DNA of 30,735 nt from an uncultured Campylobacter sp. (GTDB lineage Bacteria > Campylobacterota > Campylobacteria > Campylobacterales > Campylobacteraceae), in contig NZ_CALHVN010000021.1 of assembly GCF_938039245.1 (NCBI RefSeq), positions 1-30,735 of the forward strand, written 5' to 3'. This document shows positions 14,257 to 22,208 of the stretch, piece by piece. Every line of letters starts with the position of its first letter. Positions within the stretch are counted from its first letter, which is position 1. The notes below the pieces were generated by a model that worked only from the letters and a program-made list of their open reading frames with translations, did not search any database and was not told the origin of the DNA. The position numbers and the translations under genes were made by a program.

Positions 14257-15252
14257 TTATTTCGTAGCCACGATCTTAGCTAGGTCCACAAGCCTTGTCG
14301 AGTAGCCCCACTCGTTGTCGTACCACGCAAAGACCTTTACCATATCATCAGCGATGACCTGCGTAGTGTCGCTAGCCACGATGCTGCTGTATGCGCTCGT
14401 GCAAAAGTCGCTACTAACCCTATAATCGTCATCGACGAATAAAATTCCCTTTAAATTTGACTCCGCAGCCGCTCTAAACGCCTCGTTTATCTCATCTTTG
14501 CTGGCCGGTCTTTTTAAAACCGCCGTTAGATCGACCATCGAGACGTTTGCGACCGGTACGCGGACGGCTTGGCCGTGCATCTTGCCGTTTAGCTCGGGAA
14601 GTACTTTTGCGATAGCTTTTGCGGCTCCAGTGGTCGTAGGTCCGATATTTAGGGCTGCAGCGCGCGAGCGGCGGAAGTCTTTAGCTTTTACGTCTACCAG
14701 ACTCTGTCCGTTGGTGTAGGCGTGGATCGTGGTCATGAGCCCTTTTACGATGCCGAATTTATCGTTTAGCACCTTTGCCACTGGAGCTAGGCCGTTTGTG
14801 GTGCAGCTTGCGTTTGAGACGATTGCTTCGCCTGCGTATTTATCGTCGTTTACGCCGATTACGAAAGTAGGAGTATCGTCCTTCGCAGGGGCGCTCATGA
14901 CGACTTTTTTGATGCCGCGTTCTCGATAGGGCTCGCACTTTTCAGTGGTCAAAAACTTGCCCGTACACTCCAAAACCACGTCTGCGCCGTAGTCTGCGTA
15001 GCTAAGCTCGTTTAGATCTCTTGTTGAAAAAACTCTTATCTTTTTGCCGTTTACTTCTATAAAATCGTCGCTTATCACCTTAACGTCTTGCTTAAATTCG
15101 CCGTGCACGCTATCGTATTTGAGCAGATAGCGCGTCATGTCGCGCGTCGCCGTGTCGTTGATAGCGACAAGCTCAACGTCGTCTCGCTCTAAAATAATAC
15201 GAGCAGCGCACCTGCCGATACGTCCAAAACCGTTGATCGCGATTTTTACCAT
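14257..15252 (-). CDS. gapA: Glyceraldehyde-3-phosphate dehydrogenase, type I
   Basis: Converts glyceraldehyde 3-phosphate, phosphate and NAD to 1,3-bisphosphoglycerate. The 331-residue protein has the Rossmann motif INGFGRIGR (7-15), Asp33 after INDTA favouring NAD, the catalytic Cys150 (SNASCTTN) and base His177 (TTIHAYT), plus WYDNEWGYS near the C terminus. ATG with AAGGAG 6-7 bp upstream. First gene of the glycolytic operon, divergent from nadD; its leader contains a stable hairpin. Confidence 0.97.
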   Translation of the reverse strand: MVKIAINGFGRIGRCAARIILERDDVELVAINDTATRDMTRYLLKYDSVHGEFKQDVKVISDDFIEVNGKKIRVFSTRDLNELSYADYGADVVLECTGKFLTTEKCEPYRERGIKKVVMSAPAKDDTPTFVIGVNDDKYAGEAIVSNASCTTNGLAPVAKVLNDKFGIVKGLMTTIHAYTNGQSLVDVKAKDFRRSRAAALNIGPTTTGAAKAIAKVLPELNGKMHGQAVRVPVANVSMVDLTAVLKRPASKDEINEAFRAAAESNLKGILFVDDDYRVSSDFCTSAYSSIVASDTTQVIADDMVKVFAWYDNEWGYSTRLVDLAKIVATK

Positions 15253-15565
15253 GTTTAGCTCCTTGTGCTAGATTTTCCGGTCGCTTTAGGGCGTCCGGAA
15301 AGGTTATTTTCGTACTTTTAGCTTTTTGCGCGTTAAATTTACCGGCCTCAACCGATGCCGAGCGCGTAAATTTAAGCCGCTCTAAAGCCCGCCTTTTGCA
15401 AATTTGGCCCTGCACGGACGCCAAAAGCAAGCCCGTCAAAGCCCAAAAATCCCCAAATTTTACAAAATCTCCATTTAATTTGCGCTTTATCGGCGAATTT
15501 TTTGATTTTCAACCAATTTTCACTTCAAATTCGCTAAACTGCACCGAAATTTTAAAGGCAAATTT
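15253..15565. other. Divergent gapA/nadD regulatory spacer
   Basis: About 310 bp without a gene. It should hold the promoters of gapA (minus) and nadD (plus), but I see no TATAAT-like box strong enough to name. It contains the gapA leader hairpin listed separately and several AAATTT hexamers. A purine-rich AAAGG precedes nadD. Confidence 0.5.
15274..15301 (-). promoter_or_regulatory. Hairpin in the gapA leader
   Basis: TTTCCGG (15274-15280) pairs with CCGGAAA (15295-15301), with three more inner pairs around a six-base loop. It ends about 10 bp upstream of the gapA ribosome binding site. No T tract follows, so mRNA stabilisation or translational control is more likely than termination. Confidence 0.45.
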
Positions 15566-16138
15566 ATGAAAATCGCGCTTTTCGGCGGTAGTTTCGACCC
15601 GCCTCATCTCGGGCACGACGCCGTCGTTAAGGCCGCACTAGAGCGGCTAGACGCGGATAAGCTCATCATCATGCCGACCTTTATCAGCCCGTTTAAGAGC
15701 GAGTTTTCCGCTCCGCCGCTGCTTCGGCTAAAGTGGGCGAACGAGGCTTGGGCCGCGCTACCCAAGGTCTGCGTGAGCGACTACGAGATCGCGCAAAATT
15801 GCCCCGTACCGACGATAGAAAGCGTGCGGCATATATGGCAAATTTACGCCGTGAGCGAGCTTTACCTCATCATCGGCGCCGATCATCTAGCAAGCCTGGA
15901 TAAATGGCACGAGATAGACGAGCTCTTTAAGCTCGCGACCTTCGTCGTAGCTAGCCGCGGCGACGTAGCCGTGCCTGAAAATTTTAAAATTTTAAACATA
16001 AACGAGCCCGTTTCGTCCTCGCAAATCAGGCAAAATTTGGACAAAAGCCTGATGATACCGTGCATAGCGGATGAAGCGGCGAAATTTTACCAAGGAAAAA
16101 CATGCAAGAAAGAATCGAACGAATCATCAAAATCCTAG
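15566..16138 (+). CDS. nadD: Nicotinate-nucleotide adenylyltransferase
   Basis: NadD joins ATP and nicotinate mononucleotide to give deamido-NAD in NAD biosynthesis. The 190-residue protein has the nucleotidyltransferase signature GGSFDPPHLGH (8-18), the family motif LIIGADHLASLDKWH and the C-terminal VSSSQIRQNL, equivalent to the ISSTxIR ATP-binding motif. It overlaps rsfS by 37 bp. The lysine/serine-rich end (KKESNESSKS) lies within the overlap and is probably unconserved. The nadD-rsfS pairing, divergent from gapA, is the same as in C. jejuni. Confidence 0.94.
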   Translation: MKIALFGGSFDPPHLGHDAVVKAALERLDADKLIIMPTFISPFKSEFSAPPLLRLKWANEAWAALPKVCVSDYEIAQNCPVPTIESVRHIWQIYAVSELYLIIGADHLASLDKWHEIDELFKLATFVVASRGDVAVPENFKILNINEPVSSSQIRQNLDKSLMIPCIADEAAKFYQGKTCKKESNESSKS

Positions 16139-16428
16139 ACGCCAAAAAGGCCGAAGCCATCGAAGCTATCGACATGAGCGGGCGCGAATACATCGCAAAA
16201 TGCGTCATCATCGCCACCACGATGGGCGAACGCCACGCCTACTCGCTAACGGACGACCTAAAAGAGGGTCTAAAGGACGAGGGCGAGCAGTTTTTAGGCA
16301 TCGAAAGCTCAGGCGACTGGGTCGTGATCGATCTAGGCGACATCCTTATCCACCTCATGAGCGCGCAGTACCGCGCCAAATACAACATCGAAGAGTTTCT
16401 AAGCAAGCTAAAAGAGGCGAAAGCCTAA
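16102..16428 (+). CDS. rsfS: Ribosome silencing factor RsfS
   Basis: RsfS binds ribosomal protein L14 on the large subunit and blocks subunit joining when nutrients are short. The 108-residue protein matches the family in length, with KCVIIATTMGERHAYSL, EGEQFLGIESSGDWVVIDLG and the end segment IHLMSAQYRAKYNIEE. The ATG at 16102 is preceded by AAGGAAAAAC inside nadD, supporting this start and coupled translation. Confidence 0.94.
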   Translation: MQERIERIIKILDAKKAEAIEAIDMSGREYIAKCVIIATTMGERHAYSLTDDLKEGLKDEGEQFLGIESSGDWVVIDLGDILIHLMSAQYRAKYNIEEFLSKLKEAKA

Positions 16429-16455
16429 GCTAAATTTGCTTGCCGCACGGATAGC

Positions 16456-16496
16456 GTCAAATTTGCCCAAAACGCAAAGCGGACGGCAAATTTGAC
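16456..16496. repeat. Perfect 12-bp inverted repeat downstream of rsfS
   Basis: GTCAAATTTGCC (16456-16467) and GGCAAATTTGAC (16485-16496) form a stem with a 17-nt loop, 28 bp after the rsfS stop. No T tract follows, so it may be a 3' mRNA-end structure rather than a classical terminator. Confidence 0.5.
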
Positions 16497-16701
16497 CGAA
16501 GCCACCGCTATAAACTGCTGAGATTTGCCGGATCTTGCAAGCGGCGTGCTTGATTATCCGAGGCAAAAGCCGACGCGCAGGCTTTTACACTTATTTAAAT
16601 TTGACCGATTTTAGAAAGCTATTTTTAGACGCGATTTTGCCGGGCGACTCCGGGCTAGTAGCGAGCGCAAAGCCCCGCAAATTTAATCCACGGAACAAAA
16701 A

Positions 16702-16975
16702 ATGGAACTAAAAATTTACGCTAAATTTTTCCCGTGCTAAAAAACCAAAAATTATCTTGCAAAATTTGACTTTGAGACCGACGATCAAGAAGGAAAGTTT
16801 GCGGTCAAATTCGGCTCCCCAAGCCGGTAAAAAGGCGGGAGGCGCGACCTTAAATTTAGCCCAAGAACTTGGCAAAAAGCGGGTGGTAAGCGGGGACGTA
16901 AAGCACGAATTAGACGCGTTTAGTAGCAAGGCGACTCGTCTCGCGATCGTCTTAGCGGAGCTAGTAAAAATTTAG
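16702..16975 (+). pseudogene. Broken small gene of unknown function
   Basis: From an ATG at 16702 the frame reads MELKIYAKFFPC, stops at TAA (16738-16740), then continues in the same frame with convincing protein sequence (NYLAKFDFETDDQEGKFAVK) before another stop. The neighbouring frame takes over near 16815 with GGATLNLAQELGKKRVVSGD and ends at TAG 16973-16975, inside a hairpin. A single gene of about 90 codons with one nonsense mutation and one frameshift explains this best. No family recognised. Alternatively the second frame is a real 72-residue protein starting from TTG at 16757. Confidence 0.5.
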
Positions 16976-17014
16976 CCTTATAGGCTACATACCTTATCTT
17001 TGCTAAATTTTTAC
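16964..17014. terminator. Hairpin after the broken gene, possible bidirectional terminator
   Basis: GTAAAAATTTAG (16964-16975) is perfectly complementary to CTAAATTTTTAC (17003-17014), with an inner hairpin TAGCCT (16973-16978)/AGGCTA (16982-16987) as an alternative fold. The left arm includes the stop codon of the upstream frame. AT-rich arms provide T runs on both strands. Confidence 0.45.
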
Positions 17015-17370
17015 GCCGCTTCCGCTTGCAGTTGCGACCGCAAGGGAAGCACCTTCCCCTCCCCAAAAAAATCCATCTCGCAATACTTCGCACTATCCAC
17101 GTAAAATTTAAACCCCAAAATCGAGTCTAAATTGCGAAAACATTTTTAAGCCGTGGCCGTCAAATTTGACGCGTTTTACGGCGCTCTAGCCTTGCAAGGG
17201 CGGGCAAAAAGGGCTAAATTTGAACTTTTAATACGCAAAAGCAACCGATTTTTGCGCGCTACGGTCAAGGCAGTTTTAGCGCCGAAATTTAAAAGCCGAC
17301 TACCGCGAGTTTTTCCTGCTTTTTAGCGATTATTTTATAAATTAAAAGCCTACCTTAAATCTAATTTTTA
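17015..17370. other. Non-coding spacer upstream of the secreted hydrolase
   Basis: No convincing gene. It holds a copy of the 14-bp palindrome CGTCAAATTTGACG at 17158-17171 and a small GGAAG/CTTCC hairpin near 17047-17060. A short minus-strand open frame at about 17073-17011 starts MDFFGEGKVLPLRSQL, but nothing supports its translation. Together with 16429-16701, where only the rsfS inverted repeat is seen, this is one of the emptiest parts of the window. Confidence 0.45.
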
Positions 17371-17376
17371 TATAAT
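17371..17376 (+). promoter_or_regulatory. Putative -10 box of the secreted hydrolase gene
   Basis: TATAAT preceded by a T-rich stretch, about 28 bp upstream of the chosen ATG. It indicates that the hydrolase is transcribed on its own. Confidence 0.55.
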
Positions 17377-17403
17377 CGATCAAAGTCAAGATAAAGGATG
17401 CTT

Positions 17404-18231
17404 ATGTTTAGAAAAACTTTTGCTTTATTGGTTGCGCTCTTTGCGGTGCATTTGTTTGCGGGCGACGCGTACTCGCACACGAGCGAGTCAGCCAGAAAGG
17501 GCATAGCGCAGGCTCAGATCGCGCTTCCAAAAAACGTCACGGGCGGCGATATTTACGTCGGACCTTTTAAAGATGCCCCAAAGACGCAAGCCAAAGCGCC
17601 GGTCGTAGTTTTCCTACACGGCTCGTCCGGTATCAACAACAAAATAGGCCTTGACAAATGGCAAGAGTGGCTCGCAAAAGAGGGCATAGCAAGCTTTATG
17701 TTTGATAGTATGGCTCTGGAAAACAGGATAACATATAAATCTCCGGCGGATAAGGAAATTTATGAAAAGGTCCATTCGCTACGCTCTAGCGAAATCAAAA
17801 TTGCCTTGGATGCGCTAAAAAACACGGAGTGGGCGGATACGAGCAAGCTGTTTTTAGCCGGCACCAGCGAAGGCGCAGTGGCTGTAGCCAGATACGATGG
17901 CAAGTACTTTTTGGGCAAGATTATAAACTCTTGGTCGTGCGAGGAGAATTACTTTGTAAAAGAGCATAAAACGGCGCTTAACGATACGCCGGTTTTAAAT
18001 TTAATAAGCGATCAGGATAAATATTTTTCTCAAAAAAATAGCTATCTAGGCAACGAAAACGCCGCCGGAAACTGCGCCGCAACATACGGCGACAAGAAAA
18101 ATGCGTTAGTTTTACTCTTGCCTAATGCTCCGCACACGCTCATAAATTTGCCCGCCGCGCGCTTTGCAACCGTTTATTTTATCAAAAGCATACTTGAAGG
18201 CACGTTTGACGCCGATACGGTCGGCGAGTAA
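17404..18231 (+). CDS. Secreted alpha/beta hydrolase (dienelactone-hydrolase-like)
   Basis: A 275-residue exported protein. I chose ATG 17404 over the ATG two codons earlier because the AAAGGA ribosome binding site runs into the first ATG. Signal peptide about 1-20 (FALLVALFAVHLFAG). The alpha/beta fold shows the oxyanion segment FLHGSSGI (70-77), a GxSxG nucleophile elbow GTSEG with Ser155, a likely acid in ISDQD (Asp203 or Asp205) and a histidine in APHTL (His244). Two cysteines, 179 and 224, could form a disulfide in the periplasm. The true substrate is unknown; ester or cyclic lactone hydrolysis is likely. It is a single gene with its own promoter. Confidence 0.83.
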   Translation: MFRKTFALLVALFAVHLFAGDAYSHTSESARKGIAQAQIALPKNVTGGDIYVGPFKDAPKTQAKAPVVVFLHGSSGINNKIGLDKWQEWLAKEGIASFMFDSMALENRITYKSPADKEIYEKVHSLRSSEIKIALDALKNTEWADTSKLFLAGTSEGAVAVARYDGKYFLGKIINSWSCEENYFVKEHKTALNDTPVLNLISDQDKYFSQKNSYLGNENAAGNCAATYGDKKNALVLLLPNAPHTLINLPAARFATVYFIKSILEGTFDADTVGE

Positions 18232-18247
18232 CGACTGATAAATTTGT

Positions 18248-18275
18248 GGCGACGAGGTCTATAAATTTTGTCGCC
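18248..18275 (+). terminator. Weak hairpin after the hydrolase gene
   Basis: GGCGAC (18248-18253) pairs with GTCGCC (18270-18275), followed by a second small stem GCGCT/AGCGC around a T run near 18276-18292. Either could end the hydrolase transcript; neither is a textbook terminator. Confidence 0.35.
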
Positions 18276-18430
18276 GCGCTGCTTTTTAGCGCTAAGTCTT
18301 TGTTTTAGAGGCTCGTTTTGCGCCTTTATGTTTCATTTTGCCGCCTGTATTTTTGACGTTTGCGTAGTTTTTGTTCGCGCGCTTTTTACCGACTCGTAAA
18401 TTTGAGCCGTTATACCGTGCGCCGCGAAAT

Positions 18431-19756
18431 TTACCACCGATAAATTTTATCTTCAAAAGCGATCAGTCTAAATTCCTCTTTATGGTTACCGTTGCCGATC
18501 GTGTGGCTGTCTTGGCCCGCACCTAGGCGTAGCTTATGCAGCCTGCCGCCGTATGTACCCACAAATAGCACGTCCCCGTCCTCGCTTAACGCCATAGACT
18601 TTATCGTACCGCCAAGATAGTGGCGCCAAATTTTACGCCCGTCCTTGCCGACTGCTCTGATGTAGCCGTATGCATCGCCCAGGATGTAAAAATCCTGCGT
18701 CGCCACGCCCGCGTATACGCGCATCTCGTCGTCTACTAGCGTAAAATCCCTATCGCGATGTATCTGCGCTCCGAGCTTTAGCGCCGCCCTATCCACGCCG
18801 ATCGTAACGCCGTTGTAGAAGTGGCAGGAGTTTGCGATGAGCTGCGTATCGTCCGCGCTAAAGAGGCAAAAGTGCGGATAGGAGCTTTGCGCGCCTATGC
18901 TGCCCAGTCGCTCGCCTTCGCTATCCATCAGGATGTGGTCGTCGCACTGCTCGCCGGCGACGATGAGCTCATTGTCGCTTGAGAGGGTCGCATTGGCCAT
19001 ATCGATGTAGAGTGCGGCATTGCCGTCATCGTCCTTGCAAAGCTGTCCGTCCTCGTAGATCGGATGGATGAGTTTTGTGCCGCTTTGCGAGATCAAAAAA
19101 ATTCCGTCGTGGCAGCTCAAAAGCACCTTGCTACCGTCGTTAAAAGGTAAAATTTCAGCTTCATTGTATGTTAGCTCCACGTCGTGGCTAAATTTTGCGA
19201 TAAACTCGCCGCCGCCCCTGCCGTCGTAGCCTTTTATAAGCTCGACCTCGCCTCTCCTAAGCAGGGCGTAAATTTCGTTTCGCTTTGACTTGCCCACGGC
19301 GATGACGTCCTTTGCGATAACGCTAACGCGCTCGCCTTCAAGCAGATACAGCATTTTGTGCCAGCCTTCAGGCTCGCTCTGAGAGACGACAAAAAGGGCA
19401 TTCTCGCCCCGCAAAGAACAAATTTGATCGACGACCCCCAGCTTGTCTCCTATTTTTTCCTCCTCATCAGCATCGTCCGCTTCGTCCTCGCGCTCCTCAA
19501 AGATAACGTTTGAGGGCGGAAAATCGGCTCTAAACTTAGCCGTTTCGCCCCGCTCGTTGGCTTCTTTTAGCAGAGTAAAAACCGCCTCGCCCAGATGCGC
19601 GCGCTCATCTACGGGCTCCTCGCCTTTATACGCATCCCAGCCGTGAATCTGGGCAAACGCCACCATATCGTTTACCTCTTTGGCGTATTTCTCGCCCTTT
19701 TCGTTCCATTCTTTTTGCCACTCCTTTTTGAGGGCTTCGCGTTCTTGATTTTGCAT
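18431..19756 (-). CDS. Predicted beta-propeller protein of unknown function, 441 residues
   Basis: No signal peptide, so probably cytoplasmic. An N-terminal charged helix (about 1-60, KKEWQKEWNEKGEKYAKEV) and an acidic linker (about 110-125, EREDEADDADEEEK) precede repeated strands typical of WD40/PQQ-like propellers: SKVLLSCHDGIFLISQSG, DNELIVAGEQCDDHIL, DFYILGDAYGYIRAVGKDG and DGDVLFVGTYGGRLHKL. The last repeats (GRKIWRHYLGGTIKSMALS) look like outer-sheet blades. AAAGGAAA precedes the ATG. It stands alone; function is not deducible from context. A scaffold or sensor role is a guess. Confidence 0.75.
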   Translation of the reverse strand: MQNQEREALKKEWQKEWNEKGEKYAKEVNDMVAFAQIHGWDAYKGEEPVDERAHLGEAVFTLLKEANERGETAKFRADFPPSNVIFEEREDEADDADEEEKIGDKLGVVDQICSLRGENALFVVSQSEPEGWHKMLYLLEGERVSVIAKDVIAVGKSKRNEIYALLRRGEVELIKGYDGRGGGEFIAKFSHDVELTYNEAEILPFNDGSKVLLSCHDGIFLISQSGTKLIHPIYEDGQLCKDDDGNAALYIDMANATLSSDNELIVAGEQCDDHILMDSEGERLGSIGAQSSYPHFCLFSADDTQLIANSCHFYNGVTIGVDRAALKLGAQIHRDRDFTLVDDEMRVYAGVATQDFYILGDAYGYIRAVGKDGRKIWRHYLGGTIKSMALSEDGDVLFVGTYGGRLHKLRLGAGQDSHTIGNGNHKEEFRLIAFEDKIYRW

Positions 19757-20140
19757 TGATTTCCTTTGGATTTTGTTTGCCGCGTCTACCGCGCCGCTTG
19801 GAGATTTTATCAGGTCGGTTTAAATTTAAGGCTAAATTTGCTACCTTCAAACGCTTTTTTTTGGGGGTAAATTTTACCCAAAAGCGCTCTTTTTGACAAA
19901 GCCAATTTAAAAGCGGAAAATTTAAAAAAGCTCGGCAAAAAGGCCTCGTGAATTTGCACAATGAGGCGGTAAATTAAGACGGCAAAATTTAGCGAGTTTA
20001 AAAAGCTTAAATTTATACCGCCAAAACGTGCGCTCCCAGCCAAAGCTCATCCACTAAGACTTAAAACTCGCTAAATTTAGAGCGCAAATCAGGATTTAGC
20101 CTAGTTTTTGCTAAAGCCTCGGCTACCCGCTTCTGGGCCG
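19757..20140. other. Non-coding spacer upstream of the beta-propeller gene
   Basis: No intact gene on either strand. On the minus strand TGATAAAAT (19812-19804) is a possible extended -10 box for the propeller gene. The part from about 20140 to 20061 may be leftover sequence of the truncated aldo/keto reductase in another frame, but I recognise no motif of that family there. Confidence 0.4.
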
Positions 20141-20479
20141 CTAGCCGCAAATGCAGCAGCCGCTCTCTCCTCGCCTCCCGCCCGTATCGATCAGGCGGTA
20201 ACCTAGTCCTAGAGCCGTCTCCAGACCGTTTTTATCTTTTGAGCCGTCAAATTTATCTGCGCTAAGCCAGGTAATCGGTATCAAAATTCTATTATTTAGC
20301 GTGGAATATGGATTCATCGCGGCAAGCCTCTCGCCGAGATTTTTCGCGCCGCTTAGATCTACGCCGTCCGTCAAATTTGCCGCATTAGTCTTGCAAGTCT
20401 GCTGGGCAAATAAATTTAGCCCCGTAGCAAGCCCTGCCGCACAGGTCGCCGCGCCTTTTATGAAGTCCCTTTTTTTCAT
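20141..20479 (-). pseudogene. Truncated exported aldo/keto reductase
   Basis: The ATG at 20479, with GGAG 6-7 bp upstream, opens a 112-residue frame. It begins with a Tat-like signal (MKKRDFIKGAATCAAG, Lys-Arg instead of the twin arginine) and continues to NPYSTLNNRILIP and LGLGYRLIDT, which match the N terminus of aldo/keto reductases (LNNGVxMP and GYRLIDTA). After RLIDT the frame turns to GGRRGESGCCICG and stops, where an intact enzyme would continue for over 200 residues with the catalytic Tyr and Lys. The catalytic core is gone, so this is a truncated gene. Family assignment rests on the short N-terminal motifs. Confidence 0.62.
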
Positions 20480-20701
20480 GTTCGCTCCGTTTTTTGATTT
20501 ATCGGTTGCTGCGCCAAATTTACAAACCGCGCGCCGAGCAAACCGTACCGCGCACAAATTTGTTTAAAATCACGGAAATTTAAATTTGAGTTGCGCCAAA
20601 CGAGGTCCGAAAAAGCCGCACTTGGATTCAAATTTTATCTAAATGTGGCCGAGCAGAAAATTCGAGCTCGCCAAACGGGGCCCAGGGCTAAAAAGTCAAA
20701 T

Positions 20702-21571
20702 TCAGATCTCAAACGCGCACGAGCTTGGCTGTCCGCCTTCAAAACCCTTTTTAAACCACGTCATGCGCTGCTTTGACGAGCCGTGCGTAAACGAGTCTGG
20801 CGTCACGCGGCCTTGGTATTTTTTCTGTAGCGCATCGTCGCCTATCGCGCTCGCAGCGTTTAGCGCCTCCTCGATGTCACCGTCCTCTAGCACCTTATAG
20901 CGCCCCATGTAGTGCGCCCAGACGCCCGCATAGCAGTCGGCCTGCAGCTCGACCTTGACTTGCAGCGCGTTTTGCTCTACAGGGCTTTTCGTGCGCGATT
21001 TTAGCTCGTTTACTTTACCGAGCGTTCCTAGCAAATTTTGCACGTGATGTCCGACCTCGTGGGCGATCACATACGCCTGCGCAAAGTCGCCCGCGGCCTT
21101 GTATTTGGCCTCTAGCTCGTCAAAAAAGCTAAGATCAAGATAGACTTTTTTATCCGCGGGGCAGTAAAAAGGCCCCATCTGCGAGCTAGCCGTGCCGCAC
21201 GCACTAGAAACGCCGTCTCTAAAAAGCACCAAGCTAGGCTCTTTGTACTGAGCGCCGCCCGCCTTAAACACCTTGCTCCACACGTCCTCGGTCTGCGCCA
21301 GTACCGCAGAGACGAAGGCGACCTTTTCCTTCTCCTGCGGGCTATCTAGCGCCGCCCTTTGAGTGCCCGCGCCGCCGCCCTCAAGCAGCGCAAGTGGGTT
21401 AAAGCCCATAAAATACGCGACCGCGCCAATAACTAGCACCACGCGGCCGATGTTTGAGCCCAGTAAAAATCTGATAATCGGTATGAGCGCGCCCAGCGAG
21501 CCCATGCTGTTTACGCTGTTTTGCCGCCTATCCTCGACGTTGTCGCTTCGTCTGCTGTCTTGCCATTTCAT
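20702..21571 (-). CDS. Neutral zinc metallopeptidase, YpfJ family
   Basis: A 289-residue membrane-anchored protease of the YpfJ/PF04228 family. The N terminus MKWQDSRRSDNVEDRR is the family signature, followed by one membrane segment (about 41-60) and a periplasmic catalytic domain with HEVGHH (171-176; zinc ligands His171 and His175, base Glu172) and ELQADCYAGVWAH (208-220), which supplies the third ligand. The paired cysteines (Cys125 in SSACGTA, Cys137 in FYCPAD) are also typical. The end FKKGFEGGQPSSC is conserved in relatives. Physiological substrate is unknown in the family. Minus strand, apparently a single gene. Confidence 0.93.
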   Translation of the reverse strand: MKWQDSRRSDNVEDRRQNSVNSMGSLGALIPIIRFLLGSNIGRVVLVIGAVAYFMGFNPLALLEGGGAGTQRAALDSPQEKEKVAFVSAVLAQTEDVWSKVFKAGGAQYKEPSLVLFRDGVSSACGTASSQMGPFYCPADKKVYLDLSFFDELEAKYKAAGDFAQAYVIAHEVGHHVQNLLGTLGKVNELKSRTKSPVEQNALQVKVELQADCYAGVWAHYMGRYKVLEDGDIEEALNAASAIGDDALQKKYQGRVTPDSFTHGSSKQRMTWFKKGFEGGQPSSCAFEI

Positions 21572-21795
21572 TTTTACTCTTTCATTTTGGATTTTGCGTT
21601 TAAATTTAGCCGCAGGTTTGCGCTATTTTTTTGCCGCTTGCCGCTAAATTTTACGGCGCATTTTAGCGACTATTTATAAATTTATCGCTTTACTCCGCGG
21701 ACTAGTTTAAATTTGACGATGAACTTGAGTTAAACAAAGTAAAAACGGCGCGATATAAAAAGAAGGTAGCGCTAGTTAATTTTGAAGTCTTAAAT

Positions 21796-22143
21796 TTAAA
21801 ATCCCGCCTTAAATCCGTTCAAAATTTTCACCAGTAAGATACCAAAAACTATACCGATGCCGTCTGCAACGATATCTAACAGGCTAAAATAGCGGCCCGG
21901 TACAAACGACTGCGCTGCTTCTATCTGGATGCCGTAAGCTAGCAAAATAGCAACCTTTGCGCCCAAATTTAACCTAGAAAAGCCAAAATGCAAAGTAACG
22001 TAAAGCGCGGCGAAAGCGATGAAATGATTTGCCTTATCCCAGCTGTTTTCGATGAGTTTTATCTGCGCGGGCGTGAGGGCGAGATACTCTATGGCTATCA
22101 AAAATATAAAGAAAAATGCGGCGGAAATTTTAGAAATATTCAT
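21796..22143 (-). CDS. VanZ-like membrane protein
   Basis: A 115-residue inner-membrane protein with about four membrane helices (5-23, 40-58, 64-80, 88-108). The motif DKANHFIAFAALYVTLHFGF (36-55) and the later SFVPGRYFSLLDIVADGIG are characteristic of VanZ-like proteins; VanZ itself gives low-level teicoplanin resistance, but most homologues have no known role and no resistance is implied here. It lies 65 bp downstream of argS on the same strand and may be transcribed with it. The ribosome binding site is weak. Confidence 0.85.
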   Translation of the reverse strand: MNISKISAAFFFIFLIAIEYLALTPAQIKLIENSWDKANHFIAFAALYVTLHFGFSRLNLGAKVAILLAYGIQIEAAQSFVPGRYFSLLDIVADGIGIVFGILLVKILNGFKAGF

Positions 22144-22169
22144 GGATTTTAAGTGGTTGTTTTTAAACG

Positions 22170-22191
22170 AGAAGCGCCGCTTAGCGCTTCT
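22170..22191 (-). terminator. Hairpin between argS and the VanZ-like gene
   Basis: AGAAGCGC (22170-22177) pairs with GCGCTTCT (22184-22191), loop of six. On the minus strand it is followed by CGTTT only, so it may attenuate rather than end the argS transcript. Confidence 0.45.
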
Positions 22192-22208
22192 AAATTTACT
22201 AATTTTTT

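Noticed and set aside
16071..16433. 120-codon plus-strand frame very rich in arginine and histidine over rsfS
   Set aside because: Overlaps rsfS in another frame; RsfS matches its family along its whole length.
20480..20557. Longer upstream start for the truncated reductase
   Set aside because: The ATG at 20479 has a good ribosome binding site and begins a signal peptide; the extra N-terminal residues would bury it.
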